Part shown: piece by piece, positions 1 to 11,581 of the stretch | How the letters are laid out: the number at the start of each line of letters is the position of its first letter | How positions within the stretch are numbered: the stretch's first letter is position 1 | NCBI GenBank assembly: GCA_037367355.1 | Contig: CM074695.1 | Location: 4,216,001-4,280,000 of the forward strand | Direction of reading: 5' to 3' | DNA length: 64,000 bases | Source of the DNA: Neoscytalidium dimidiatum | Lineage: Eukaryota; Ascomycota; Dothideomycetes; Botryosphaeriales; Botryosphaeriaceae | Notes under the pieces: generated by a model | What the model saw: the letters and a program-made list of their open reading frames with translations, nothing else | Told to the model about the DNA's origin: nothing | Database searches by the model: none | Program-made: the position numbers and the translations under genes

Positions 1-731
1 AAGGCCTGTTCGGCTCTGATCTCTCGGAGCGCTGCGAATTTGAGAAAGCAACGATTCCAAGTATTGTCCGCAGGTGCATTCAGGAAGTTGAGCTTAGAGG
101 TATGCGCTCGCAAAATCTCCTATCGAGCAAAGAGTCCCTTGAGGTATTAATAGTTTCGCAGGTATCGACGTCGAGGGTATCTACCGCAAGAGCGGTGGTT
201 CTGGTCAGGTTAACCAAGTGCGGGCTGGCTTTGAGAAAGATGCTGAGTATGACATTTCGGATCCGGACCTGGACATTCATGCCGTCACTTCCGCCCTCAA
301 GCAGTACTTCCGCAGGTTACCGAACCCTCTTATCACCTTTGAAGTCTACGATGAGCTTCTGGTGGCCGGTCAAGTTCAAGATCCTGATAAGCTCGTCTCG
401 GCCATGCGTTCCGCCATCGATAATCTGCCGCCTCATCACAGGGATTGCCTTGAGTTCCTCATTTTCCATTTGGCCCGTGTGATGGAGCACAAGAAGGAGA
501 ACCTGGTAAGCACTTCCTATTTTTACACATTTACTTTCGGCGGTATTCACTGACTTGGCCAAGATGACCGCCGTCAATCTTGCCGTCGTTTTCGCCCCGA
601 CTGTCATGCGCCCGCAATCCATCGAGCGCGAGATGACAGACATGGGTCCCCAGCGCACGGCCATCCAAGCGCTCTTGGAGAACAACAAGGCAGTCTTTGC
701 TCCCGAGAACGAGGTTGTGAACCAACTGTAA
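1..731 (+). CDS. RhoGAP-domain protein, C-terminal part (truncated by window edge)
   Basis: The 3' end of a Rho-family GTPase-activating protein, which would switch Rho/Cdc42-type GTPases off and act in polarity or cell-wall signalling. Three exons are visible: 3-99, 162-505 and 564-731, with introns gtatgc...cag (62 nt) and gtaagc...aag (58 nt); frame is kept across both. The visible part is most of a RhoGAP domain: IPSIVRRCIQEVE, then the core around VEGIYRKSGGSGQVN, where the first R is the expected arginine finger region, then LPNPLITFEVYDELL, and finally VNLAVVFAPTVMRP close to the C-terminus. The domain is the last in the protein, ending about 30 residues before the TAA. Upstream domains (LIM, PH, F-BAR or others) lie outside the window, so the subfamily cannot be named. 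Confidence 0.9.
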
Positions 732-2035
732 AGCCGACTACGTTGATCCGATTCACGGCGAACGAGTCTCCTACTCTTCTTTACTTTTTTTTTCACACTT
801 TTTTACGACTGAACCAATTTGGATTCACCCCATTGCATTGCGTCATGTGTTGTTCTCATTCATGTGTAGTTGGGTTATCGGCTCTTGTACAGCATGGGTC
901 TCTTCCATTGGTTTCTGCCTATTCCCATTCCCCCGAGCGACTGGCGTTTCTTTCGAACAAGGTTAGCGTGGTGCCTTGATCCCTTTTCCACCCATTTCTA
1001 CATGTGTTAAATTTCCAAGTCGACGATTTTCGTCACCGGTAGCAAGAGTGCAAAGATTTCAGTAGTAGGCCTTGCCCTTTCTCGATTCGGCCGGGTCTAG
1101 TGAAATGGCTTTGCACATCTTGCCACGGAATGAGCTTGTTGGTTATCAAAAATTGGTAGGAGAGAGATGCATTGCCCCTTTAATGGTGGCTCAATCAGTT
1201 TTCTGCATGACGGGGTTTGTTCTTGTGGGGTTTGGATTTCAAATCGCACCGTGCGCTTTATTGGATGCCAGACCGAATAGGTATGGGTTGTGATGCTCTC
1301 TCACGTCGGTCCTTTGAGATGTTTTTTCTCGTGAGGAAAATTCTCCTGTTTGCAACTGTACAATACGCATGGCATCATTTTGTACCTTTCTGCGCTATCT
1401 TCTATTTCGATTGGCGGTTTGGGCTGGTCTGATGTGATGATGTTCTGTGATGGGTTCGGCGCTCTGTGCTATGATGCGAAGGGAAACCATTCTCATTCGA
1501 GTACCTGTTCCAATATTTCCGTCATCTATGGAAACTTCTCACAAAGTATTGTCTGTTTCCTGCCATGTACGACTCCATCCACAATGAAATAAAAATCCTC
1601 AGTCCTCCCCTTCTCTCATTATCCATCGTATTATTGAAAGAACATGTTGCCATCGGTGACAAACCAAGACGGTTTGATGAAGAGGGACTTGTATCCATAC
1701 AGTAACAGATTCATAAATAACTTTACGACGTATGGGAGTTGGAAGATGGATCTATTTGTACCCGCATTCGATAAGACTTGCCCTGTTTTTGGGCCGGGGA
1801 GTTAAGCACCTGCCCTTAGGTGCCAAATGTTTGTGTATAGTCCTAAACCAGATTTACATGATAGACTTGCTAAGTAGTCAAAGTGTATCTAAGTACGAGT
1901 TGCGTATCTCATATAACTGACTGGAGATCTCCAAAAGAACAAAAGAAAATTAAGAGGAGGGTACTAAAAAAGACGGGAGAAAAAGGTCCGAACGTCATCC
2001 ACATGGGTATTACAACAACGTGAGACATAAAATCA
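732..2035. other. Intergenic, 3' UTR of RhoGAP gene
   Basis: No convincing coding sequence. The first part is T-rich and probably 3' UTR of the upstream gene; an AATAAAAA-like signal lies near 1588. The downstream end probably contains the convergent 3' UTR of the minus-strand gene that follows. Confidence 0.5.
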
Positions 2036-2896
2036 TCATACATGAAAAACAAGACGCAGCTCGAACAGCAACAACGCAAATGCCATACTCGCGACGAAGA
2101 GAACCTTCGAAGCCTCTTCGCATACCGTCTGTAAAAATCCCCAGTGGGCGAACGCCGCCCCCAGCTCGGCATTTCGGTGATCCTGGTTCCCCGCATTCCT
2201 CCACTTCTCGACATGGTATCGTGCGTATTCACCCAGGAGCGTGACAGCGATGAGGTTGAAGAGCATCAGTTGCATAACTGATCCTGGTGCTAGTACGGGT
2301 CTTGCGAATGGATCGAGGAAATCCGGATAGATGGGACCCCGCTGCAGGAAGCGCGTGAGGCAAGAGAGGAGGAGGATCAGCGGCACTGCCGCTATGCGTA
2401 AGGAGCAGATATACCGTGTAGGCGGAGCGACGGCCAATGGTTCATGAGGGATGACAGCGGACGGTTCTTTGAGGGTCCAGGGATATCGAGGTTCGACCGG
2501 AGGTGCGGAACCTTTTTCTCGGGCTTCTTCTACTTCATCTTTTTCTGGCATAACGGGTTCTTCCTCAACCGGTCTAAGCCTCCTTTTCAACATTACGATA
2601 TCATTGCGTTCCTTGGCTTCCGCGTTTTCCTTCAGTAGCCGCAGTTGGCGTATGTCGCTCGCGTATTTGCTGACTACAATCTCGAGCTGCTCGTACTTTG
2701 CCTGCAACTCGTCCCGCTCCGTCTGCAGCTCGCCGATCCGCTTCCTGTCCATGATTTCCTGTCGTCGGCTTTGGTACAGCTCTGCACTAGCAACCTCAAG
2801 CTTCTGTTCTGTCTCTTGGAGCTTTTGCTCGCATTTGTTCTTGTGGAAGGGCATTTTCCTGAGCGTCTTGCTCAGGAGGCTGGCTCGTCTGGGCAT
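2036..2896 (-). CDS. Uncharacterised coiled-coil protein with C-terminal membrane segments
   Basis: A 286-residue single-exon reading frame that I do not recognise. Residues about 20-110 are a charged heptad-like coiled coil (repeats of E/K/Q with L/I spacing, for example LQTERDELQAKYEQLE). An acidic/proline linker follows. Then come hydrophobic stretches near SLRIAAVPLILLLSCL, MQLMLFNLIAVTLLGEY and, at the very C-terminus, VLFVASMAFALLLFELRLVF, so the protein is probably anchored to a membrane by its C-terminal half with the coiled coil in the cytosol. The start is the first ATG of the frame; a 5' exon further upstream cannot be excluded. The organised hydrophobicity and coiled coil argue for a real protein, but no family or function is proposed. 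Confidence 0.6.
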   Translation of the reverse strand: MPRRASLLSKTLRKMPFHKNKCEQKLQETEQKLEVASAELYQSRRQEIMDRKRIGELQTERDELQAKYEQLEIVVSKYASDIRQLRLLKENAEAKERNDIVMLKRRLRPVEEEPVMPEKDEVEEAREKGSAPPVEPRYPWTLKEPSAVIPHEPLAVAPPTRYICSLRIAAVPLILLLSCLTRFLQRGPIYPDFLDPFARPVLAPGSVMQLMLFNLIAVTLLGEYARYHVEKWRNAGNQDHRNAELGAAFAHWGFLQTVCEEASKVLFVASMAFALLLFELRLVFHV

Positions 2897-4403
2897 CGTC
2901 GGTGGGCTTGCCGTATTGCGTCGCTGGAAAGGGAAATCGTGACCCGTAGGTAACGTATAGCACCGGCGGAATTTTGTTGGAAACTTGAATTATTTTGTGG
3001 GACCGCGGGCTCACTTTTATTTGAACGGTGATCCAACTTCTGACCGCCTAGGATCCGAGATTCCGTGGTTGGAGCTCTGGCTCAGCCCATCCGATCGGCG
3101 GTTAGAGCCAACGTGGCTCGATAAGACATTCGACCAAGATTCCACGTCATGAAGATCTACCTGTGTTGGTGCACTGACTCGAGAGGCGGTGAGGTGTGTG
3201 ACAAGTTTCAACAATGATGCGCGGTTCCTGTGTGATAATGTGAAAAGGGGAAATGTATTTGGTATTACGCCGACGCACGTCCTGCACTCACCTCAGACAC
3301 AGAGAGATGTCTCATGATCAGCTGTAGTCTAGAATAACTTGACCTTTAAGGACACTGTAAATCTGAGAATCCCTTAAAACTCCTGGATTAAAATTGTCAG
3401 TTGTTCACAGCTGAATTTGTACGACGGAAGCATGAAAGTGCATCATTTCAACTACGCTTCATAAAGTGAGACCGCGTGAAATTCAACCTGAAACGTGCAA
3501 GAGGGAACAACCTGACAACATAGCTAAGTTTTCCAGGTAAGGCAGAAGCATCGAAACAGAACAAACATGAAGAAGTCAGGAAAGGTGTAGGTGTACGGAA
3601 GATAATGGGAAGATATCCTACAGGCATTGATGGGAATTCATCATGTGTTGTGTAAATATAACAATGTCCAATCCACAGCCACAGAGAACATCAGATTCAT
3701 TGCGAATCGTGCTTATTGTGCAAACAAGCCCTCAAAGTTAGTCCTGAATAACTTGCAATCAAAATCATCTGAGAGTCATCAGCCTGTCATGGCACACCAA
3801 TGACCCTTGAATTTGTGGCGGCATGCTCATGACTTTGGAGTTACGATTATCAGGTTGATCATGTCAAAGAGCAGTCAGGTAAGGATGTAAAGAAAATGGT
3901 AACGGGGCGGGAGAGTGTGACCTTCCGTTTCAGCATGTTCTGGTTCAGGGGATGGAAAATCATGAATGGCAGCCCTGATACAACCCAACTATTACTTGCT
4001 TCTCGAATGATAAAGTTATTCTAACGAAGATGAGAGACATAAAGTCCCAAGCCAGGTAACCTTTTTGTCAAATGAGAGGTGTCCTGATTGGACGCCTTTC
4101 ATCGGGAGCAGGTGTGGTGTTTCCTTTCTATTACAGCACGTGCTTGCCAGAATTAGTGTAGGCAACACACCTTCCATTTAGGAGAGTGTCAAGCACATGC
4201 TTCAGGTATAAAATGTATCACCTGTTGAGCTTTCCGCGTCCAAATCTTTCAACTCATGATAACAGCCTGCGACTACGCTAAACCACCAGTCCCCCACTGC
4301 CTAACTCAACAGTATCCACTTCACCGAGGCACCAAAGGCTATTATCAGCATACCTAGCTCGCCGGACCAGGCTGACTCAATACACTTCACACATCTCAAT
4401 AAC
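2897..4403. other. Intergenic, nothing recognised
   Basis: About 1.5 kb with stops in all frames and no recognisable protein, RNA or repeat. It holds the upstream region of the minus-strand coiled-coil gene. Confidence 0.5.
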
Positions 4404-5237
4404 ATGTTCCGCCGGCTATCCGCCTCGACGCACCTCGAGGAGCATACTCAGTCCTCTTCTACAAAAGGTCACGTCCGGAATTATAATGCTTCCTAGTCAG
4501 CTCCAGGATATCATGTGTGAGCTCGTGCTTAGTTCATGGCAATATCCAAGATCTCTCCCCCTGCATTTTAGGAGATGTTCCAGATGTTCCAGATGTTCGT
4601 ACCTCGCCCTGGACGGATTTTGAGGAACCAAGAGAGTGGGTTGGCCATCTTATTCAGCTACGAAAAGTAAAGTCTCTCGCGATCTGCTACAAATAGGCCA
4701 GAATACTCGGAGAGATTTCGTCAGAGACCGGATGTGGGCCGTTTTGTCGCTTTCGTGAACTTGCTTCGCTCGAGCCTTCTCTGGAATGGGGGTAAGTGCG
4801 GCGCTCGGAATATCCGCGTTCACAACCGCCATATCGCAGCTTGCTATAATGGCTACTGGCGAATGGAACAGGAGAAAATGTTGCTGGTCGAATGCCATGA
4901 CAGCGAATTAGGCGAGTCTCTTTTAGGCCCCGCCGTGAGAAAGAGCCCGCGGGTGGCTGGAATGTTGCAAAAGCGCCTCACTCATGAGGACGAGTCCTAC
5001 CGCCAACAAATGCGTGTGATGATTGCCTGGTACCATGAGAGAGAATTGAGATCATCTGTTCCATCTTCACAACATAATGTTTCCGGGTTGGCAGGCAGAG
5101 ACAACTGTATGGAACCGGACGTCCGCTCAGATTGGTACCTGAGCGATGATGACAACGACAGCCTCAACGGCATAAACACAAGCGAAATGGCTACAAAATT
5201 CGTCAATGACGAAGAATACTTGCAAAGCTTTGAGTAG
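4404..5237 (+). pseudogene. Possible gene or gene remnant, unassigned
   Basis: Several short open stretches on the plus strand look protein-like but do not join cleanly. One frame from the ATG at 4486 reads LPSQLQDIMCELVL, resembling the N-terminal F-box/2EXR-like start of many fungal proteins of unknown function. Another, around 4520-4690, reads WTDFEEPREWVGHLIQLRKV. A strong donor (GGGGGTAAGT) lies near 4793. A third open stretch to the TAG at 5237 (first ATG 4864, about 124 residues) is charged, with a C-terminal acidic tail (DDDNDS). I could not find splice sites that keep one frame throughout, so this is either a gene with an intron pattern I missed or a decayed copy. Confidence 0.25.
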
Positions 5238-5642
5238 CTACCATGCTGGGGTGAGCTATCTCAAAAGGTCATGAGGCAGGGGAAGTGTTTCTGACAACAA
5301 GCGTCTGGCACATGCGTTTGTTCCCTATTAAGTGATGAAAGAAAGGAGGTGGGGATAATGCGACACAAGACGTGAAAAAGCCACGACGCATAGCAATCGC
5401 AGTGGGCCAGCACGCATGAACAGGTCTGTGGCCTGGAGGGCAAAGAGAGCGTAGGCAATGATTGGGTAGTTTTGGCGGCCTCTTTTCGCCAAATGGGCGG
5501 AATTTCAATTCTAACCTTCATACAGCTGGGATAATGTTTTGGAATTAACATACGAATCAAAACAATTACCTGACCTGACTGAGCGAGGTGAATCTAGACG
5601 AAAATAGTTAATGTCCGGGAACGAGTGCTCCGCAGACTTCCT
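5238..5642. other. Intergenic, nothing recognised
   Basis: About 400 nt between a doubtful plus-strand candidate and the stop of a minus-strand kinase-like gene; probably mainly the 3' UTR of the latter. No feature seen. Confidence 0.4.
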
Positions 5643-6912
5643 CTAATCGAGCAGACCAAATACCGGCGCCAGTGGCCCCTGCCTCACAGTGTCCCATTCC
5701 ATTCCCCTCCCAGCAACTATATACTCCTTCCCCATTCTGACCAAACCCCCCGTCTCCTCCTCCCCACACCACTCCACCCTCGTCGGCCAAAACGCCAAGT
5801 GCACCCCAAAATGCACCACCAGCCTCCTCACGTACTCCTCCTTGCCGGTCCCTCCAGGCACGCCCCCCAGCTCCTTCGCCACCCTCACATACGTCTCCAG
5901 AAACGCCGCCAACAGCCCCTTCCCGCCGCGAAACCGATCCAGCAGCCACGCCTCGGCCGCGAACTGCGCGACGTCCGTCGCGCCGACGCCGCGCCGCGTC
6001 ATCTCCCAGTCGACGACGCTCAGCACCGTCCCCGCGCCTTCGTCCTCCCCTCCGTCCTTCACCAGCACGTTGCCCGGCCAGAAGTCCCCGTGGCACACGC
6101 ACGCGTCGTCGGTGGCGAGCTTGGCGCCGAATTCGTCGTCGATGGCAGCGGCGAGGGCGGTGTCGAGGCTGTATTGCCGGAAGGCGGCGGCGAGGTTGGC
6201 GTAGGCGTGGCGGTAGATGGTGCGCGCGAGGGCGGAGTCGGTCGTGCGGAGCGAGCGCGTGCGGTGGTGGAGGTGCGCGAGCCAGGTGCCGAGGGAGGCG
6301 CCGATGAGCGGGATAAGGGTAGCCGGTGCGGTTGGGTACCTGGTATGCGATTTGTGATAATGTCACCTGTGTGATGGGGCAGCTTGACATACCAGGCTTT
6401 GAGGTTGAGTGGCCCGCCGTCGGACATGATGAGGATGTGGGCGTCTGGGTCGGAGTGGTGGAGGGTCGGGATGCGGACGGTGGGTGCGGTTGGAGTGGGT
6501 TGGATGCTGTGGGGCTTAGTGTTTTCTCCTGGGAGAAGATGAAATGGAATGGGCTAAGTTTGGATGGGGTTGCTTTAGGTGTTTCGACGTGGGTCGGTAG
6601 TGAGAGCGGTCCATCAGTGTAGAGCGGATGCATTGGTAGGCGAACAGGGTATGAGGTCACTTACGAGCTCAGGGCCTGCGGGATCAAGGAAAGAGCACTG
6701 CCTTCGAAATGAATGCGGTCGGCATCAAAGGCAAAGGATGGTACATTCTTGATGTACGGCTCTGCGTGTTTTACGACCCTCGTTTCTCCAGACGGAAGAG
6801 CCAACCGCCAGACAAAGTTTGCTGTACCGCCAGAGAGTGGTTCGACAGAATCATATTCGATACCTGCAGATCTGAGATAGCTTTCCAACTCGGGTGTTGT
6901 GGTGATGCCCAT
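5643..6912 (-). CDS. Aminoglycoside-phosphotransferase-like kinase
   Basis: A member of the APH/choline-kinase-like family, protein kinase fold enzymes that phosphorylate small molecules; the substrate is unknown. Three exons on the minus strand, 6912-6665, 6506-6393 and 6339-5643, give 1059 nt, exactly 353 codons (352 aa). The N-terminal glycine-rich loop region reads VEPLSGGTANFVWRL, with a probable ATP-binding lysine in RVVKHAEPY. The middle has ILIMSDGGPLNLKAW. The catalytic Brenner motif is HGDFWPGNVLV (H, D and N present), followed by the metal-binding VVDWE. Intron 1 uses GTAAGT and a CACAG acceptor; a closer TTAG acceptor breaks the frame. Many fungi carry several copies, some described as hygromycin kinase-like, but resistance cannot be inferred. 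Exon 3 is very GC-rich. Confidence 0.85.
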
Positions 6913-7711
6913 TGTGAGAGAAGTTGGCAGACGGCTGAGAATATTGGACGACGGAGCAGCGGTGAAATGTACAGGAAGGTGGAAAGTAGAGGTCTGCAGA
7001 AGGAGATGCTTTTACGCTGGGAGTATGGAAGAGTGGTCAGACAAAAGGTCTTCTTAAGAATGCTGCCGAGAGGTTGGGGGAAAAGAGCAGCTGGCGCTTA
7101 CCTAAATTGGCAGGTACGGTCAGCTGCGGTGAGTGCATCAAATAGGTGATTAAATATGAGTCATGACAGCCATCAGCGGTCGCAGCTGAGAGATGCAAAT
7201 GAAGCCTTTTCTTGCAGAGTCATTTTCCGCCAAGCAAGCCAATGCGGGGCTTGTAGCTATCTTCCAGTTCTAGCTGTCGCCAGCTGGGGCTGATCGAGCC
7301 GCGTGCTCAGTATCATGCAAGATTTTGAGCGTCTGGACTCTGCGCACTCTGCACCGTACTATGCCATAATTCTTCGCTGTCATCCTCATCCGGAAATTTA
7401 GAAAATCCGAAGATGCACAAAAAATAGTAGTAGCTAACTAGGCATGATGTCGTCAGGATCGCCGGCGACTTGCCCCCAGCATTGTGCCGGCATTTAGCCG
7501 ACAGTGTAAACAGACGGATTCTCAAGCAACCGTCGATGGCCAGTCAACCTTCCCCAAACCTCCAATGCACACATCTTGCTTGCAATCCGCTGTCCAGCAC
7601 CAACATTAGCCTCGGACAACCGCGACCCATGTTCGGCACATCCAGTTAGCGCATGCGACACCCATATCCTCCATAGACGCGCTCCGCATCCGCGCGTCAC
7701 CGCCGCCGACC
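6913..7711. other. Divergent promoter region between kinase-like gene and FTA1
   Basis: About 800 nt between two genes transcribed away from each other. It must contain both promoters. I see no strong TATA element and no coding sequence. Confidence 0.5.
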
Positions 7712-9130
7712 ATGGCCGATCCCATACCTAAATACCCGCTGTACGACGCAACCTACACCGCATATCGCGCATCGCCATTATACCATGGTTCCAACCCACT
7801 CCTCGATGAGACTACCCTCCGCATGCATGCGCGCCGCCTTCGCGACATTCTCCGAGGCAACATCCTCCGCGGCGTCGATATCGGCGGTGGCGCGGACGAT
7901 AGCTCTTCTGGCACACTTGAAAACTGTACATGGGACCTACTGGGTGACGAAGAGTCCTGGGAGCGACTGCACTCGCCAGACGCTCAAGCAGAAGAAGAAC
8001 AGCCCGGCGAGCTGACCGATGGGCCTTCACTCGACCCCTCCGCCGCGCGCGGCATCTACATCGAACTGCGCTACCAGAAGGCGACCTACACCGCACTCCT
8101 ACTCCGCGACACCTCAGCCGCCTCACTAGAGCCGCCCACGCTCCCAGACTTCACGGCCCTCCCCCTCCTCCTCACGCGCATGCCCGCCGCCCTCCGCGCC
8201 GCCTTCACCACCTACCTCACCACGACCTTCGACGCGCGCCTCACGCCCCTCCACCTTCCCACGCCCTTCCTCTCCCGCACCCTCGAAACGCTCCTCGCCG
8301 CGCTCTCCTCCCCCTCCTCCATCCTCGCCCGCCTCCAGCTCCAACTCGCCTTCCCGACCGCCTGCCCCACCTCCGCCCTCCGCGCCATCGACATCACGCT
8401 CCCGCGCGCCGACATCGAGCCGTTCCTCGCGCGCGGCGGCGACGATGACGACGCCCTCAGCGATGCCGCCCCAAATAATAGCAAAAACAACGTCGCCGGC
8501 CCCCTGACGACCGCCCTCGCCGCCTACCTCCGCGCGCACCTCGCCCTCGACCTCGCGCACCCGGGCGTCCACGTGGCGAAGATCGCGCTGCCGCCGCTGC
8601 TCGCGCTGTCGGCGGACGGCCGGGTGAAGGTGTTCGGTCCGTGGGCGGCGGCGCAGGCGGCGCCGGAGCCGGAGAGAGTGAGCGTGGAGGCGTTGAAGGG
8701 CGTGGTAGAAGGCGTGTGGGATGCGCTAGTGCGGGCGGCGGGGGTTGGGGTGGAGGCGACGACGGTGGTGGTAGTGGGGAGGGGGAAGGGGAAAGGGAAG
8801 GAGAAGGAGAAGGCGGGCGCAGCGGTGAAGGGGAAGGGCAGGAAGCGCGCGCTCGCGGCGGGCGATGCGAACGCTGGGCACGGGAAGCGGAGGGCGGACG
8901 CAGCGGAGGGGTCGCCGGGGAAGAAGCGGTTGCGGCGGCCGAGGACTGGCGGCATCGCTGTCGCAGAGGAAGGAGAAGAAAGAGACGAGGATGCGAACGG
9001 AGGCGAGGCGGAGGAGGGAGAGATTGTTGCGAGCTCGGCAGGGACGACGAGCCAGAGATTGAGCGTCCCGCAGGAACCGCCGCCGCCGTATGAGTTGCAC
9101 GACCCAGCGATTGTGGCTGGGAGGCGGTAG
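7712..9130 (+). CDS. FTA1: Kinetochore protein Fta1/CENP-L-like
   Basis: Probable subunit of the inner kinetochore (Sim4/CCAN) complex at centromeres, homologous to fission yeast Fta1 and animal CENP-L. One exon of 473 codons (472 aa). The N-terminal block resembles the family start: PLYDATYTAYRASPLYHG, then a run with HARRLRDILRGNILRGV, and a later IYIELRYQKATYTALLL. The middle is leucine/alanine-rich and highly GC-biased. The C-terminal third (after about residue 355) is low-complexity: a basic GKGKGKEKEK stretch, KR-rich patches and an acidic GEAEEGEI tail, consistent with a disordered, possibly DNA-contacting end. The start ATG has an accATGG context. Family assignment rests on the N-terminal signature only. 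Confidence 0.7.
   Translation: MADPIPKYPLYDATYTAYRASPLYHGSNPLLDETTLRMHARRLRDILRGNILRGVDIGGGADDSSSGTLENCTWDLLGDEESWERLHSPDAQAEEEQPGELTDGPSLDPSAARGIYIELRYQKATYTALLLRDTSAASLEPPTLPDFTALPLLLTRMPAALRAAFTTYLTTTFDARLTPLHLPTPFLSRTLETLLAALSSPSSILARLQLQLAFPTACPTSALRAIDITLPRADIEPFLARGGDDDDALSDAAPNNSKNNVAGPLTTALAAYLRAHLALDLAHPGVHVAKIALPPLLALSADGRVKVFGPWAAAQAAPEPERVSVEALKGVVEGVWDALVRAAGVGVEATTVVVVGRGKGKGKEKEKAGAAVKGKGRKRALAAGDANAGHGKRRADAAEGSPGKKRLRRPRTGGIAVAEEGEERDEDANGGEAEEGEIVASSAGTTSQRLSVPQEPPPPYELHDPAIVAGRR
8774..8812 (+). repeat. Polypurine tract inside FTA1
   Basis: Thirty-nine consecutive purines (G runs separated by A) encode the GKGKGKEKEKA segment. Several runs of four or five G could support G-quadruplex or triplex DNA, but the tract may simply reflect low-complexity coding. 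Confidence 0.6.
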
Positions 9131-9782
9131 AGGCCTCTTACGTTGGCTTGATCATTTCCGTCACGATGCGTGTGTTTCTTCTACGTCTCCTTTGTCTGTT
9201 TCTTCTCAGCATCGGATTCAAACAAGCAGAGCGACCATCTTCTCGGTGTTGTTTCGAGGGTCTCGGGCGTCGGGCTTTGCTTGGGCGGGGATCGGATGTC
9301 GGGTGTTTGGGACAAGGCCGGCGCGTTACCAAATCGGCCTTATCTGATTGTTTTGATATACCCTGTACGGCAATTTGTAGTTCCCCACGGCGGAAGGAAA
9401 AAAAAAAAAAATTGGACCGCCTCTTGGCCCGGATTTATCCGCAGTAGCCGGAACAAGGAAAACGGTCACTTTTCCCGCTAATATGACGGAGGGTGCGCAT
9501 ATGAACACTTCCCAAGTCTTCTTCCCTTCTAAATCCCCTCCAAAAGATATCCTCTTCATGTCTATGTGTGAAATTTATGATACAGCCCGCGGACAAAAAG
9601 TTACACACGACAAGATTGGATGTCCTCCTTTCACGCTTCAAACCCAGGCCGCAGATGCAACGACAACGTCTCGGGAAAAAAGAAACACCCAAGGCTCTTC
9701 TATGCTCGTGAAACTAGAGAAAATGACTGAAGCCCCCAAAATTTTTTGCTTTAAAAAATTTCCCAAAGACTTCCCGACTACT
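9131..9782. other. Convergent 3' intergenic region
   Basis: Between FTA1 and IDH2, which converge. It contains an A14 run at 9398-9411. Only short incidental open frames are present. Confidence 0.6.
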
Positions 9783-11165
9783 TTACAAAGCCTTGATGAC
9801 GGCGTCGGCGTACTCGTGGGTCTTGGCGCTGCCGCCCAAGTCGCCGGTTATCGTCTGCGAAGTTTGTGTTAGCCAACGCCTCGTTGTGGGCTCGTGACCG
9901 ATCGCGGGCAGGGATCTGCGTGGGGGAGGAGTGGGATGGGGAAAACATTGCAACTCACCTTGCCCTCAGCGAGAACCTTGAAGATTGCGCTCTGGATCTT
10001 GTTGGCGTGCTCGTGCAGACCCATGTGCTGCAGCATCATAATGGAGGAGAGGAGCAGAGCGGTGGGGTTGGCCAGGCCCTTGCCGGCGATATCGGGGGCG
10101 GAACCATGCACGGCCTCGAAGATGGAGCACTCGTCACCAATGTTACCAGAGGGCGTCAGACCAAGACCACCGATCAGACCGGCACACATGTCGGACAGAA
10201 TGTCACCGTACAGGTTAGGCATGACCAGGACCTTGTCGTTGTACGGGATGGGGTCGGTGACCATCTTCAGGCAGGTGTTGTCGAGCAGCTCGGCGTCGAA
10301 CTCGATGTCCGGGTACTCCTTGGCGAGCTCGCGGGCGATGTTGAGGAAGAGACCGTCGGACATCTTCATGATGGTGGCCTTGTGCACGGCGCGAACCTTC
10401 TTGCGGCCGATCTCCTGGGCGTGCTGGAAGGCATAGCGCAGGACACGCTCCGAGGCCTCGCGAGTGATAAGCTTGATGCTCTGGACGACGCCATCTACAA
10501 CAACGTGTTCGATGCCGGAGTACTCGCCCTCGGTGTTCTCACGGATCAGGACGGTGTCGACGTTATCGTAGGGAGTCTTGTAGCCGGCAATCGACTTGCA
10601 AGGACGAACGTTGGCGAAGAGGTTGAAGGTACGGCGGAGAGTCAGGTTGAGCGAGACGTGACCCTTGCCGACGGGAGTCTGTATGCATGGTGGTTAGGCG
10701 GCGACTGGGAGGACTTGGACTATCGGGTAGGAATTGGCGGGAATGCGTACGGCGAGAGGACCCTTGAGGGCGACGTAGTTGCGGGTGACACTGTCAATGG
10801 CCTCCTGCGGAATGGTGGTCTTGCCGTCGACAAGACGGGGGGTGACGTCGACGCTCTCCCACTTGATGGGAACCTGTTGTTCGGTGTCAATGCGTGTGCT
10901 CTGCGGCGGGCGGACGGGCGGATGGGCGTACGTTGGCAGCCGAGTAGATGTCCTTGACGGACTGAGCGATCTCAGGACCGATACCATCACCCTCGATCAG
11001 CGTGACGGTGTACTTGCCGTCATTGCCCTTGGTGCCCTTGAACTTGGCAACACGGTCCTCGTTGGCGACCGAGTAGGCCCTCGCGGCGGCAGGCGACCAG
11101 CGCGGCGCGGGACGGACCTGGCGCAGGCATTGCCTGGCGGGAGCGGCGAAGCGAGTGGCCAGCAT
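9783..11165 (-). CDS. IDH2: NAD-dependent isocitrate dehydrogenase, catalytic subunit 2, mitochondrial
   Basis: Catalytic subunit of the TCA-cycle NAD-IDH, converting isocitrate to 2-oxoglutarate in the mitochondrial matrix together with the regulatory subunit Idh1. Four minus-strand exons, 11165-10932, 10873-10751, 10678-9959 and 9854-9783, total 1149 nt (382 aa), in frame throughout. The first about 30 residues are rich in R/A/S with no acids, typical of a presequence. Then come [12 protein letters not shown] (NAD-binding start), the isocitrate-contacting [15 protein letters not shown] and [26 protein letters not shown], and the family signature [19 protein letters not shown]. The last exon encodes [23 protein letters not shown]. 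Length and motifs are normal. The start lies 416 nt from that of SEC5, so the two may share a promoter region. Confidence 0.96.
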
Positions 11166-11581
11166 GGTGGATAATGGGTGAGCGGAGAGGCGATGGGCGT
11201 CGGGTGCGGGTGGCTGCAGCGGAGGGCTGGTGTTGAACGGAGGAAGCTTTGCTGCGGTGCTCTGCTTTCAGCGCGCAATTAGTTCATATGCCAAGCCGCA
11301 AACCGGGTGCAGCAGGGAAATGCTTCGGGTCGCTGTCGGCTGCGCGCGCGGCATTAGCAGCGCCCGCTTCTGCCGCCTGCCCTGCTCCAGCCGCCCTCAC
11401 CGCCCGGCACGTGCTCCGCGCCGCCGCGCCCGCAACGCTCCTCGAGTCTGGCGCCCTGCGTCCGGAGCTAGTTTACGTATGCCCTAGCTAGCTGCTGCTG
11501 CTGCAGCTGCCGCCCGACAAAGAGACCTACACCCGCAGAGCGATCACCCTGCACTCCACACCCTGCGCGGCCATTCTCGCA
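11166..11581. promoter_or_regulatory. Shared divergent promoter region IDH2/SEC5
   Basis: A 416-nt head-to-head interval between two housekeeping genes. It is GC-rich, without an obvious TATA box, as expected for constitutive genes. No specific site can be named. Confidence 0.55.

Noticed and set aside
9866..10957. A 363-codon plus-strand open frame across IDH2
   Set aside because: It runs through IDH2 introns and is antisense to a fully conserved enzyme.
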